This document shows, piece by piece, positions 24,896 to 33,819 of a stretch of 64,000 nucleotides of DNA. The position numbers and the translations under genes are program-made. Numbering within the stretch: the first letter of the stretch is position 1; each line of letters starts with the position of its first letter. The DNA comes from Cereibacter changlensis JA139 (GTDB lineage: Bacteria > Pseudomonadota > Alphaproteobacteria > Rhodobacterales > Rhodobacteraceae), in contig NZ_PZKG01000004.1 of NCBI RefSeq assembly GCF_003034985.1, positions 1 through 64,000 on the forward strand, written 5' to 3'. The notes under the pieces are model-generated. The model was not told the origin of the DNA, searched no databases, and saw only the letters and a program-made list of their open reading frames with translations.

Positions 24896-25584
24896 AGGTC
24901 ATCGCCATCACCGGCACGCGCAAGGGCATCGGGCGCTTTCTGGCCGAGCAATATCTGGAGCGCGGCTGGACCGTGGTCGGCTGTTCGCGCGACGCAAGCG
25001 ACCTGAGCCACGAGCATTACAGCCACTACACGCTGGATGTCGCCGACGAGCAGGCCGTCGCTTCGATGATGCAGGACGTGCGGCGCAAGCATGGCCGGCT
25101 GGACGCGCTGTTGAACAACGCGGGCATCGCCTCGATGAACCACGTGCTGCTGACCCCGGCCAGCACACTGCAGCGGGTCTTCGCCACCAATGTCATGGGC
25201 ACCTTCCTGTTCTGCCGCGAGGCGGCCAAGCTGATGGGGCGGCGCAAGTTCGGCCGGATCGTGAACTTCGCCACTGTCGCCACGCCGCTGAAGCTGGAGG
25301 GCGAGGCGGTCTATGCCGCGTCCAAGGCCGCCGTGGTCTCGCTGACCGAGGTGCTGGCGCGCGAGCTGGCGCCGATGGGCATCACGGTGAACGCGGTCGG
25401 GCCGACGCCGGTGCCGACCGATCTCGTGGGGTCGGTGCCGGAGGTCAAGATGACGGCGCTGATCGCCCGGCAGGCGATCCCGCGCTACGGCACGATGGAG
25501 GATGTGCTGAACGTCTGCGACTTCTTCCTGCGCGACGAGTCGGATTTCGTCACCGGCCAGACGCTCTATCTCGGCGGGGTCTGA
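24892..25584 (+). CDS. short-chain dehydrogenase/reductase, FabG-like
   Basis: 230 residues with a Rossmann fold. The nucleotide motif is TGTRKGIG (residues 8-15), the structural motif NNAG follows, and the active-site YAASK is present. The usual catalytic Ser 13 residues before the Tyr is replaced by Thr (VNFATVA), an uncommon but possible variant. It probably reduces a 3-oxoacyl or aldehyde group on the adjacent carrier protein with NADPH. It overlaps the ACP gene by 4 bp and is followed after 1 bp by the ligase gene, so all are translated together. The length and the final GQTLYLGGV match the FabG group; the substrate cannot be deduced. Confidence 0.8.
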   Translation: MKVIAITGTRKGIGRFLAEQYLERGWTVVGCSRDASDLSHEHYSHYTLDVADEQAVASMMQDVRRKHGRLDALLNNAGIASMNHVLLTPASTLQRVFATNVMGTFLFCREAAKLMGRRKFGRIVNFATVATPLKLEGEAVYAASKAAVVSLTEVLARELAPMGITVNAVGPTPVPTDLVGSVPEVKMTALIARQAIPRYGTMEDVLNVCDFFLRDESDFVTGQTLYLGGV

Positions 25585-25585
25585 C

Positions 25586-26926
25586 ATGGCGGCGGCGGAT
25601 TTCCTGCTGGACCGCTTCGCCGCGGCCGGCGACAAGACCGCCTTCGTCGAGGCGGAGGGCGGCAGCACCAGCTATGCAACGCTGCTGACCCGGATCGCGG
25701 CGCTGGAGCGGCGGCTCCGGGACGAGGCGGTGCCGCGCGGCGCCTCGGTGCAGCTTTGCGGCGATTTCGGCGCCGAGGCCGCCGCCTGGCTGCTGGCGCT
25801 CTGGCGGCACGGGGCCATCGTCGCCCCGGTCGCGCCGAGCAGCCGCGAGAAGCTGGAGGAGTTCGCCCGGATCGCCGACGCCGGCTGGCGCGTCGAGGCG
25901 GCGACCGGCGGGTTGCAGCGGCTGGCGGGCGGCTCGGCTCACCCGCTCTTCGACCGGCTGCGGGCGGAAGAGGCCCCCGGTCTCGTCATCTTCTCCTCAG
26001 GCACCACAGGCGCCTCGAAGGCGGCGCTGCATGACGTCCGCCGGCTGCTCACGAAGTTCCACCGGCCGGGCAAGGATTTCGTGACCCTCGGCTTCCTGCT
26101 CTTCGACCATATCGCCGGGATCGACACGCTGCTCTACAGCCTCGCCAACGGCTCGACGCTGGTCTGCCTGCCGGACCGGTCGGTAGGCTCGGTGCTGGCG
26201 CGGATGGCGGAGCACCGGGTCGAGGTGCTGCCCACCGCCCCCTCCTTCCTCAACATGCTGCTGCTGTCGCGCGGCGGCGAGGACCTCGCGCTGCCGGATC
26301 TGAAGATCATCACCTACGGGGCCGAGATGATGCCGCAGGGCCTCTTGGAGCGGGTGGCCGACGCCTTCCCCGGCGTGCAGCTGATCCAGAAATACGGCGC
26401 CTCCGAACTCGGCGCGCTGCGCTCGCGCTCGGAAGGCGCGCGGTCACGCTGGATCCGGCTGGAGGGTGACGGCGCCGCCTGGCGGGTGGTCGACGGGCTG
26501 CTGGAGATCCGCACGGCGACGGCGATGGTCGGCTATCTCAACGCGCCGAGCCCCTTCACCGAGGACGGCTGGTACCGCACCGGCGACCGGGTCGAGGTGG
26601 AGGGCGACCAGCTGCGCTTCCTCGGCCGCGACAGCGACATGATCAATGTCGGCGGCCAGAAGGTGTTTCCCGCCGAGGTGGAGAATGCGCTGATGCAGAT
26701 CCCGGGCGTGGTCGAGGCCTCGGTCTACGGCGCGCCGCATCCGCTGCTCGGGGCGGCGGTCTGCGCCCGCATCCGCATGTCAGACCCGGAGGCCCGCCCG
26801 GCCGAGATCCGCAACGCCATCCGCGCCGGGCTGGCCGGGGTGGTCGAGCCCTACAAGATCCCGCAGAAGATCGAGCTCGCCTCCGGCCCGCTCGCAACCG
26901 CGCGGTTCAAGCAGCAAAGGGGCTGA
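25586..26926 (+). CDS. adenylate-forming acyl/aminoacyl ligase
   Basis: 446 residues, shorter than the usual 500-550. ANL-superfamily motifs are visible in order: the phosphate loop FSSGTTGASKAALHD, the adenine-binding YGASEL, GYLNAPSPFTEDGWYRTGD, and the hinge region INVGGQKVFPAEVENAL. The catalytic C-terminal lysine is probably the K in ATARFKQQR, in a context unlike the usual GK. The enzyme activates a carboxylic acid with ATP and is expected to load it on the carrier protein encoded two genes upstream. No thioesterase or ketosynthase is present. The substrate, whether fatty, aromatic or amino acid, cannot be predicted by eye. Confidence 0.8.
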   Translation: MAAADFLLDRFAAAGDKTAFVEAEGGSTSYATLLTRIAALERRLRDEAVPRGASVQLCGDFGAEAAAWLLALWRHGAIVAPVAPSSREKLEEFARIADAGWRVEAATGGLQRLAGGSAHPLFDRLRAEEAPGLVIFSSGTTGASKAALHDVRRLLTKFHRPGKDFVTLGFLLFDHIAGIDTLLYSLANGSTLVCLPDRSVGSVLARMAEHRVEVLPTAPSFLNMLLLSRGGEDLALPDLKIITYGAEMMPQGLLERVADAFPGVQLIQKYGASELGALRSRSEGARSRWIRLEGDGAAWRVVDGLLEIRTATAMVGYLNAPSPFTEDGWYRTGDRVEVEGDQLRFLGRDSDMINVGGQKVFPAEVENALMQIPGVVEASVYGAPHPLLGAAVCARIRMSDPEARPAEIRNAIRAGLAGVVEPYKIPQKIELASGPLATARFKQQRG

Positions 26927-27016
26927 GCTGCGGGGCCGGGCAGGGCCCTGCGGTCTTGCGTCACGGGGCGCGGCGTTCTAGAGCCTGCGCATCGGATCAG
27001 CGGAAGGGCCAGGGCC

Positions 27017-28108
27017 ATGGACAGACGGACAGCGATGAAGATCGGTGCGGCGGCTTCGGTTGCAGCCTTCCTGCCACGCCCGGCGGCGGCGGCGTTTTCG
27101 CCCAAGCCCGCGGGCTGGCGGCAGTTCGAGCTGACGACGCGGATCGAGATCCCCGCCTCCGGCGCGCCGGTCCAGATCTGGGCGCCGGTGCCCTCGGTCA
27201 CCGAGGCCGGCTGGATGAAGGCCGGCGAGTCGCGCTGGACCAGCAACGCGGCCGAGGCCGGGCTGAAGACCGACCCGGTCTACGGTGCGGCCTTCGTCCA
27301 CGCGGTCTTCCCCGCCAGCGACGCGCCTGCGGTGCTGGAGATCGTCTCCACCGTCTCGACCCAGGATCGCGCCGCCGACCTGTCCAGCCCCGGCGCTGCC
27401 GCACCGCTGACCGAGGCGGAGCGCGCGCTTTACCTCTCCCCCACCCTCCTGATCCCGACCGACGGCATCGTCCGCGAGACCTCGGACCAGATCACCGCCG
27501 GCGCTTCGGATGACATGGAGAAGGCGCGGCGGCTCTATGACTGGATCGTCGAGAACACCGCACGCGACCCCGAAGTGCGCGGCTGCGGCCTCGGCGACGT
27601 GGCCTCGATGCTGGAGATGGGCGACCTGACCGGCAAATGCGCCGACCTGAACGCGCTCTATGTCGGGCTGGCCCGCGCCGCCGGCATTCCGGCGCGCGAT
27701 GTCTACGGGCTGCGCGTCGCGCCCTCGGCCTTCGGCTACAAGAGCCTCGGCACCGGGTCGGAGACCGTCACCAAGGCGCAGCACTGCCGCGCCGAGGTCT
27801 ATCTCGAGGGCTTCGGCTGGGTCGCGGTCGACCCGGCGGATGTGCGCAAGGTGATGCTGGAAGAGCCGCCGAAGAACCTGGCGATCGACGATCCCAAGGT
27901 GGCAGACGCCCGCGCCGCGCTGTTCGGTGCCTGGGAAGGCAACTGGATCGCCTACAACTTCGCGCATGACGTGGCCCTGCCCAGCGCCGAACAGGACCCC
28001 GTGGAATTCCTGATGTACCCGCAGGCCGAGGTCGACGGCGAGGCGCTGGACCCGCTTGATCCCGATGCCTTCGCCTATGTGATCACCGCCCGCGAGATCA
28101 CCGCCTGA
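27017..28108 (+). CDS. transglutaminase-like protein with a Tat-type signal
   Basis: 363 residues. The N-terminus MDRRTAMKIGAAASVAAFLP has a twin-arginine-like pair before a hydrophobic stretch and an AAA cleavage region, so export by Tat or Sec is likely. The core (about 160-280) is a transglutaminase-like papain fold: TGKCADLNALYVGLARAAGIPAR holds the nucleophilic Cys, AQHCRAEVYLEGFGWVAVDPAD the His and Asp. Family members act as peptidases, amidases or cross-linking enzymes in the periplasm. It lies 90 bp after the ligase gene on the same strand and may belong to the cassette, but a separate function is equally possible. Confidence 0.75.
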   Translation: MDRRTAMKIGAAASVAAFLPRPAAAAFSPKPAGWRQFELTTRIEIPASGAPVQIWAPVPSVTEAGWMKAGESRWTSNAAEAGLKTDPVYGAAFVHAVFPASDAPAVLEIVSTVSTQDRAADLSSPGAAAPLTEAERALYLSPTLLIPTDGIVRETSDQITAGASDDMEKARRLYDWIVENTARDPEVRGCGLGDVASMLEMGDLTGKCADLNALYVGLARAAGIPARDVYGLRVAPSAFGYKSLGTGSETVTKAQHCRAEVYLEGFGWVAVDPADVRKVMLEEPPKNLAIDDPKVADARAALFGAWEGNWIAYNFAHDVALPSAEQDPVEFLMYPQAEVDGEALDPLDPDAFAYVITAREITA

Positions 28109-28204
28109 CCACCGGCCCCGGGACCATGCGCTCCGGGCCCGCCTGCTGCCCCGGCCTTCTGGCTGGCGAGCACTGACGACGGTTTCGAGACGCCGCCGGT
28201 GATC

Positions 28205-28232
28205 CCCCGCGGCTTCGGCCTCAACCGCGGGG
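28205..28232. terminator. hairpin between the transglutaminase-like and GGDEF genes
   Basis: An 8-bp perfect stem (CCCCGCGG with CCGCGGGG) closes a 12-base loop. No U-run follows. The 259-bp gap around it holds no other clear feature except the ribosome site of the GGDEF gene. Confidence 0.35.
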
Positions 28233-28367
28233 CCGCCGGCTTGCGGGCGACCTTGCGGCAGATCCAGCGCCCTGCACGGAGAATTGCATGGTCGCAGGGC
28301 GTCGCCGGCTATCCGGGCGCACCCCGATGCGCTAGGAGGCCCCAGTTTCGGGGGGGAGACCGACCGC

Positions 28368-29660
28368 ATGACGAAAGCCATCCAGTTCCTGTATCGCCAG
28401 TCGCTCCGCAGCTGGATCATCATCGCCATGATCTTCGCCGGGCTGCCGCTGATGGCCAGCGCGGTCTCCGGCTATATCGTCTATCACCGGACCATCGTGC
28501 AGCCGTTCCGCGAGGTGCTGTCGACGCAGCAGGACATGCTGATCAGCCTTCAGCGGATCCAGGGCGACTACTGGCTCGTATCAGAGGCCGTGAACGCCTA
28601 TGTGCTGACCGGCGACCCGGCCCAGGCCAAGCGCTTCTCCACCGCCCGCGACCATGTGGAGACGCAGTTCGACCGCATGGAACGGGCGGTCGCCGACCAG
28701 CCGGTGCTGGCCGTCCCGGTGCGGGCGGCGCGGGCGGAATGGGCCCTCGTCGCCGCCACGGCCCAAGCCCTGCTGGACCGGGAGCGGCCCGATCTCGCCG
28801 ACGCCATCGGCGATCTCGGCCAGGTGCTGGAGGTGGAGCGCCAGCTGCCCGCCGCGGCCCTGAAACTCGAAGAACTGCTCAGGGACGTCCGGCTCATCAA
28901 CGAAGCCAACCACGCCGAGACGCTACGCGCCTTCCGCGTCATCGAATACGGCGCGCTCGCCGCGCTGGTTTTGTCGATCGGCATGATGGGGCTGGGCGGC
29001 TTCATCGTGAACCGGGCCATCGTGCTCAGCGCCGACGAGCTGGTGGCGGGGGCGAAACGCTTCGCCGAGGGGCGGCACAGCAGGCCCGTGCGCGTCACCG
29101 TGCCGCCGGAACTGGCCGCGGTGGCCGATGCCTTCAACAGCATGACCCGCACCATCCTGGAACAGCAGGAGCGGCTGGGCGAATATGGAAGGCGCGACAG
29201 CCTGACCGGATTGCTGAACCGGCACGAGTTCGACCGCGCCCTGGCGGGCCGGCTGGGCGCCCCGGGCCCGCACCGCTTTGCACTGCTGCTGGCGGATGTG
29301 GATTTTTTCAAGCAGATCAATGACCGGCATGGCCATGTGATCGGCGACGCCGTGCTGCGCAGCCTGGCGCTGACCCTGCAGAGCGAGGCGCGCGACAGCG
29401 GCGCGGCCTTCCGCTACGGCGGCGAGGAGTTCGCCATCCTGCTCGACGATTCCGGCGAGGCGGAGGCGCTGGCCATGGCCGAGCGGCTGCGCCGGGCCGT
29501 GGCGGCGCTGACCCACCTGCCGGAGGCGGAGATCACCTGCAGCTTCGGCTTGGCGCTGCACCCGCCGGTGCGCTCGGCCGAAGCGCTGCTGCGCGCGGCC
29601 GACGCCGCGCTCTACGAGGCCAAGGCCAAGGGGCGCAACCGGGTGGTGCTGGCCGCCTGA
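28368..29660 (+). CDS. membrane-bound diguanylate cyclase (GGDEF)
   Basis: 430 residues from the ATG at 28368 with a GGGGGAGA ribosome site. A transmembrane helix near 18-38 and another near 200-220 enclose a periplasmic helical sensor of about 150 residues. A HAMP-like linker follows (AGAKRFAEGRHSRPVRV). The GGDEF domain (about 270-425) starts DSLTGLLNRHEFD, has the substrate pocket DVDFFKQINDRHGHVIGD and the active-site loop RYGGEEF. A canonical RxxD product-inhibition site is absent just before the loop. The enzyme should make c-di-GMP from two GTP. No EAL domain is present. c-di-GMP often controls surface adhesins, so a link to the giant RTX protein is possible but unproven. Confidence 0.9.
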   Translation: MTKAIQFLYRQSLRSWIIIAMIFAGLPLMASAVSGYIVYHRTIVQPFREVLSTQQDMLISLQRIQGDYWLVSEAVNAYVLTGDPAQAKRFSTARDHVETQFDRMERAVADQPVLAVPVRAARAEWALVAATAQALLDRERPDLADAIGDLGQVLEVERQLPAAALKLEELLRDVRLINEANHAETLRAFRVIEYGALAALVLSIGMMGLGGFIVNRAIVLSADELVAGAKRFAEGRHSRPVRVTVPPELAAVADAFNSMTRTILEQQERLGEYGRRDSLTGLLNRHEFDRALAGRLGAPGPHRFALLLADVDFFKQINDRHGHVIGDAVLRSLALTLQSEARDSGAAFRYGGEEFAILLDDSGEAEALAMAERLRRAVAALTHLPEAEITCSFGLALHPPVRSAEALLRAADAALYEAKAKGRNRVVLAA

Positions 29661-29667
29661 GGCAGCC

Positions 29668-29958
29668 TCAGTCCCACTTCGGCCGGTCTTCCCGCTTGGG
29701 ATAGGCCTGCTCCTCGCCCTGGTCGGTGGTGGTGGGAAACTCGCCCTGGTTCTCCACCGCCAGCAGCGACTCGCCGTCCGGCAGGTGCTCGTCGATCGGA
29801 TGGGTGCTGGAATGCGGGTTCTCCTCGATCGCCAGCAGCTCGCGCGCCTGGTCGAGATAGGGGATGAAGCCGCCTTCGGGCGAGCCGGCCTCCTGCCAGA
29901 GCAGTTCGGCCCGTTGCTCCACCCGCTTGTCCCAGGCGTCGAATTCTTCGCGGTTCAT
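29668..29958 (-). CDS. DUF2934 family protein
   Basis: 96 residues from the ATG at 29958, chosen because GAGGAG lies 6 bases upstream. The N-terminal segment DKRVEQRAELLWQEAGSPEG fits DUF2934, a small helical family of unknown function in Proteobacteria. The rest is acidic and probably disordered (HPIDEHLPDGESLLAVEN). It converges with the GGDEF gene, with only 7 bp between the stops, and lies 28 bp downstream of the DUF808 gene, with which it is probably cotranscribed. Confidence 0.7.
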   Translation of the reverse strand: MNREEFDAWDKRVEQRAELLWQEAGSPEGGFIPYLDQARELLAIEENPHSSTHPIDEHLPDGESLLAVENQGEFPTTTDQGEEQAYPKREDRPKWD

Positions 29959-29986
29959 CGGCAGCTCCTCGTGACTTGCTGCCGGG

Positions 29987-30967
29987 TCAACCCCGGTGCG
30001 CGTCGCCGGTTCCTTTGTCGCCGCGGCGGAAAAGCCCCATGAGCGGTGCCACGACATAGGTGGCGAAGGGGATCAGCGCCGTTCCCAACGCCAGACCGAA
30101 GACGCCGTCCATCGCCGCCTTCGCCGTCCATTGCACCGCCCCCGGGGCCTGCGGGACCAGAGCCGCCACCGCCGCCGCCCAGTCGTGGATGTGGTGGCCG
30201 AGCCAGCCGAAGCCCAGTTCCTCCATCCCGTGGATCACGATGGAGCCGCCGACCCAGAGCATCGCCATGGTGCCCACCGTGCTCAGCGCCGCGAGGAACC
30301 CCGGCATGCCCTTGACGATGCCGCGCCCCAGCGCGCGGGTCAGACCGAGCCGGCCGTTCAGGCTCATGTGCAGCCCCACGTCATCGGCCTTCACGATCAG
30401 CGCCACGCCGCCGTAGACGAGGATGGTGATGCCGACCCCGACCACCGCCAGCGTCGCCGCCTCCATCACGAAGCTGCCGACCGGTATAGCGGCAAGCGCG
30501 ATGGTCATGATCTCGGCGGAGAGGATGAAATCGGTCTTGATCGCCCCGGCGACCTTCTGCTCCTCCAGATGCAGCGGGTCGCCGACCTGGTGCTGCTCGT
30601 CGGCATGGCTGCCGGGGAAGAACCGGTGCACCACCTTCTCCGCCCCCTCGAAGCAGAGGTATGCCCCGCCGAGCATCAGCAGCGGCGAGATCACCCAGGG
30701 CGCGAAGGCCGACAGCGCCAGACCGGCCGGCAGAAGGATCAGCAGCTTGTTCTTCAGCGAGCCCTTGGCGATGCGCCAGACGATCGGCAGCTCGCGCTTG
30801 GCCTCGAAGCCATGCACGTATTTCGGCGTCACCGCGGCGTCGTCGATCACCGCGCCCGCCGCCTTGGCCCCGGCCTTGGCCGCCTGCCCGATCACGTCGT
30901 CCACCGAGGCCGCCGCCACCTTGGCGATCGCGGCCACGTCATCCAGCAGGGCAAGCAATCCGCTCAT
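29987..30967 (-). CDS. DUF808 (YedI-like) inner-membrane protein
   Basis: 326 residues from the ATG at 30967 with AAGGAAA upstream. The N-terminus SGLLALLDDVAAIAKVAAAS and the segment GDPLHLEEQKVAGAIKTDFI are characteristic of the DUF808/YedI family. Six or more hydrophobic helices are visible (for example near 80-110, 165-190, 195-215, 240-260 and 290-315). The physiological role of the family is not established. It is followed by the DUF2934 gene on the same strand. Confidence 0.8.
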   Translation of the reverse strand: MSGLLALLDDVAAIAKVAAASVDDVIGQAAKAGAKAAGAVIDDAAVTPKYVHGFEAKRELPIVWRIAKGSLKNKLLILLPAGLALSAFAPWVISPLLMLGGAYLCFEGAEKVVHRFFPGSHADEQHQVGDPLHLEEQKVAGAIKTDFILSAEIMTIALAAIPVGSFVMEAATLAVVGVGITILVYGGVALIVKADDVGLHMSLNGRLGLTRALGRGIVKGMPGFLAALSTVGTMAMLWVGGSIVIHGMEELGFGWLGHHIHDWAAAVAALVPQAPGAVQWTAKAAMDGVFGLALGTALIPFATYVVAPLMGLFRRGDKGTGDAHRG

Positions 30968-31170
30968 CCGGTTTCCTTCGGGTTGGGAGCCGGAGAGCCG
31001 GCGGTGGGGCCAATCGGAGCTGTCTTGGCAGGGCACAATGCGGACGGCAAGCCCCGCGTTCCGCGCACCCTTCGCCGGCACGCGCTGCCCCCTGCAGCCG
31101 TGGCGCTTGTGTCGCGTTTCCCGGCGCCCCGCCCCTGCCCTAGCCTCGGCGCCAGCGCATGGAGAACCGC

Positions 31171-31314
31171 ATGACCGACCGGCTTGCCCTGACCCTCGCC
31201 CTGCTGATCCTCGGGCTTCTGGCGGCCGACCTCGGGCTGTTGCATGGGGGCGGGACCCTGTTCCTATCGCGCAAACTGTCGCAGCTTGTCGAATATCTGG
31301 CGGTCTGGCGCTGA
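31171..31314 (+). CDS. small membrane protein upstream of gap
   Basis: 47 residues beginning MTDRLALTLALLILGLLAAD. The ATG at 31171 has GGAGA 5 bases upstream; an in-frame ATG at 31159 would add four residues. One hydrophobic helix (about 5-22) is followed by a short loop and the conserved-looking end FLSRKLSQLVEYLAVWR. I recall very similar mini-proteins next to gap in Rhodobacteraceae, which supports it as a real gene. Function unknown; it may be a small inner-membrane regulatory peptide. It is 107 bp upstream of gap on the same strand. Confidence 0.65.
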   Translation: MTDRLALTLALLILGLLAADLGLLHGGGTLFLSRKLSQLVEYLAVWR

Positions 31315-31421
31315 AACCTCCAGTCTAAGGGTTGAATTTATCGCATTTCTGAGGAGGTTAGCCTGTAGCGCTTACCGGAGTCGCGCGAGTCGCGGCGATC
31401 CGGCATCATTGGGAGAACTCT

Positions 31422-32423
<1,002 letters not shown>

Positions 32424-32456
32424 TCAACGACTGATCCAAGACTGCCGAAAAACCGG

Positions 32457-32491
32457 ACGGGCCGACGCTTTTTCCAGCGTCGGCCCGTTTT
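32457..32491 (+). terminator. intrinsic terminator after gap
   Basis: A perfect 13-bp G+C-rich stem (32457-32469 with 32476-32488) closes a 6-base loop and is followed by a T-run. It lies 34 bp after the gap stop codon. Confidence 0.9.
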
Positions 32492-32535
32492 CGTCATGCT
32501 GGGGGCGCATGGCGCCACGGTGCAGACGCAAGTGG

Positions 32536-32560
32536 TTGACGTTACGGAGAGCGGCTATAT
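32536..32560 (+). promoter_or_regulatory. possible heat-shock-type promoter of the DUF1127 gene
   Basis: TTGACG (32536-32541) and CTATAT (32555-32560) are separated by 13 bases, with GCTATATCGG resembling the -10 form used by alphaproteobacterial RpoH sigma factors. It is 45 bp upstream of the start codon. DUF1127 genes in Rhodobacter are known to be stress-induced. The spacing is short, so this is only a candidate. Confidence 0.35.
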
Positions 32561-32605
32561 CGGGGCCGGAGGAGGACGAGTGAGACGACAGTAAAGGATA
32601 CCACC

Positions 32606-32761
32606 ATGACGACCCTCATCAGCACGCTGCTCGACGCCGCCCGCAAGCAGGCCCGCTACCGCCGGACCCGCGCCGAGCTGGCCCGCCTACCGCTCGACAC
32701 CAGGCTCGACAACGACATCTACGACATCGACGAGACCGCCCGCCGCGCCATCTGGGGCTGA
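32606..32761 (+). CDS. DUF1127 arginine-rich mini-protein
   Basis: 51 residues. The core RYRRTRAELARLPLDTRLDN and the acidic middle DIYDIDETARRAIWG match DUF1127 (YjiS-like) proteins. The ribosome site AAAGGA precedes the ATG. In Rhodobacter some members are stress-induced and bind RNA or accompany small RNAs; that function is carried over only by family. The gene is monocistronic and converges on coaD, with 3 bp between the stops. No sRNA-like hairpins follow it, unlike in the ccaF1-CcsR locus of R. sphaeroides. Confidence 0.75.
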   Translation: MTTLISTLLDAARKQARYRRTRAELARLPLDTRLDNDIYDIDETARRAIWG

Positions 32762-32764
32762 GGC

Positions 32765-33262
32765 TCAGCCGCGCGGATAGCGCGCCTCCAGCGCCGCCTG
32801 CACCGGCGGGGTGACGAATTGCGAAACGTCGCCGCCCAGCCGGGCAATCTCCTTCACCAGCTTCGACGCGATGGCCTGCCGGCGGGCATCGGCCATCATG
32901 AAGACGGTCTCGATGCTGGCATCGAGCGCGCGGTTCATGCCGACCATCTGGAATTCATATTCGAAATCCGCCACCGCCCGCAGCCCGCGGACGATGACCG
33001 TGGCCCCCACGTCGCGGGCGCAGTCGATCAGCAGGTTCTCGAAAGGATGCACCACGATCTCGCCGCCGCAGCGCGCGACGATGCCGGCGCATTCGGCCTC
33101 GACCATCGAGACCCGCTCCTCCAGGCTGAACAGCGGTCCCTTGTCTCGGTTGATCGCCACGCCGATCACCAGGCGGTCCACCAGCGCCAGCGCGCGCTGG
33201 ATGATGTCGACATGGCCGAGCGTCACCGGATCGAAGGTGCCGGGATAGAGTCCGATGCGCAT
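32765..33262 (-). CDS. coaD: phosphopantetheine adenylyltransferase
   Basis: 165 residues from the ATG at 33262, preceded by AAGGGGGG. The nucleotidyltransferase motif YPGTFDPVTLGHVDII carries the T/HxGH signature, and RGLRAVADFEYEFQMVGMNR binds phosphopantetheine and ATP. The end SKLVKEIARLGGDVSQFV is typical of CoaD. It transfers AMP from ATP to 4'-phosphopantetheine in the fourth step of CoA synthesis, usually as a hexamer. The gene converges with the DUF1127 gene and follows the CBS gene by 70 bp. A longer frame from 33307 lacks a ribosome site. Confidence 0.95.
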   Translation of the reverse strand: MRIGLYPGTFDPVTLGHVDIIQRALALVDRLVIGVAINRDKGPLFSLEERVSMVEAECAGIVARCGGEIVVHPFENLLIDCARDVGATVIVRGLRAVADFEYEFQMVGMNRALDASIETVFMMADARRQAIASKLVKEIARLGGDVSQFVTPPVQAALEARYPRG

Positions 33263-33332
33263 GGATGCCCCCCTTTTGCGTCCCGGGAACGCAACAATAC
33301 TGTGCACCGGGATGCAACCGGAAAAGCTGCGG

Positions 33333-33770
33333 CTAAAATCCCTTGATCATGCCCTCCAGCGCATCCTTCTGCATCGACAACTCGGAGAGCCGCGCCTTCA
33401 CCACGTCGCCGATCGAGATCAACCCGACCATCTGATCGGCCTCCATCACCGGCATGTGGCGGAAGCGGCCGTCGGTCATGGTCTGCAGCACCTCGACCGC
33501 CCGGTCCGAGCAGGCGCAGCTGATGACATTCGCCGTCATGATCGCGTCGACCCGGTCGCTCAGGCAGCCCGGGCCGCGGCGGCCGAGCTCGCGCACGATG
33601 TCGCGCTCCGACAGCATGCCGGCGACCTGCTTGCCGTCGGTCGAGACCACCACCGCGCCGATCCGCCGCGACGACAGCACCTCGACCGCGCTGGCGATGG
33701 TGGCGTCGGGCCGGACCGTCACCACCCCGTCATCCGATTTCAGTTTCAGGATCTGTTGGACGATCATCAT
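33333..33770 (-). CDS. CBS-domain pair protein
   Basis: 145 residues, nearly all taken up by two CBS domains. The first (about 18-65) reads TIASAVEVLSSRRIGAVVVS and ends SERDIVREL; the second (about 80-130) reads MTANVISCACSDRAVEVLQTM and MVGLISIGDVVKARL. Stand-alone CBS pairs bind adenine nucleotides and act as energy or redox sensors on partner proteins in the cytoplasm. Two ATG codons in a row follow GGAGGAA; the second gives the better spacing. It is 49 bp downstream of the LysR gene on the same side but shows no shared pathway. Confidence 0.85.
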   Translation of the reverse strand: MMIVQQILKLKSDDGVVTVRPDATIASAVEVLSSRRIGAVVVSTDGKQVAGMLSERDIVRELGRRGPGCLSDRVDAIMTANVISCACSDRAVEVLQTMTDGRFRHMPVMEADQMVGLISIGDVVKARLSELSMQKDALEGMIKGF

Positions 33771-33819
33771 TTCCTCCCAGAAAGTCTCCGCCTGAAAATC
33801 AGCTTAGTGCAGAATCTTC

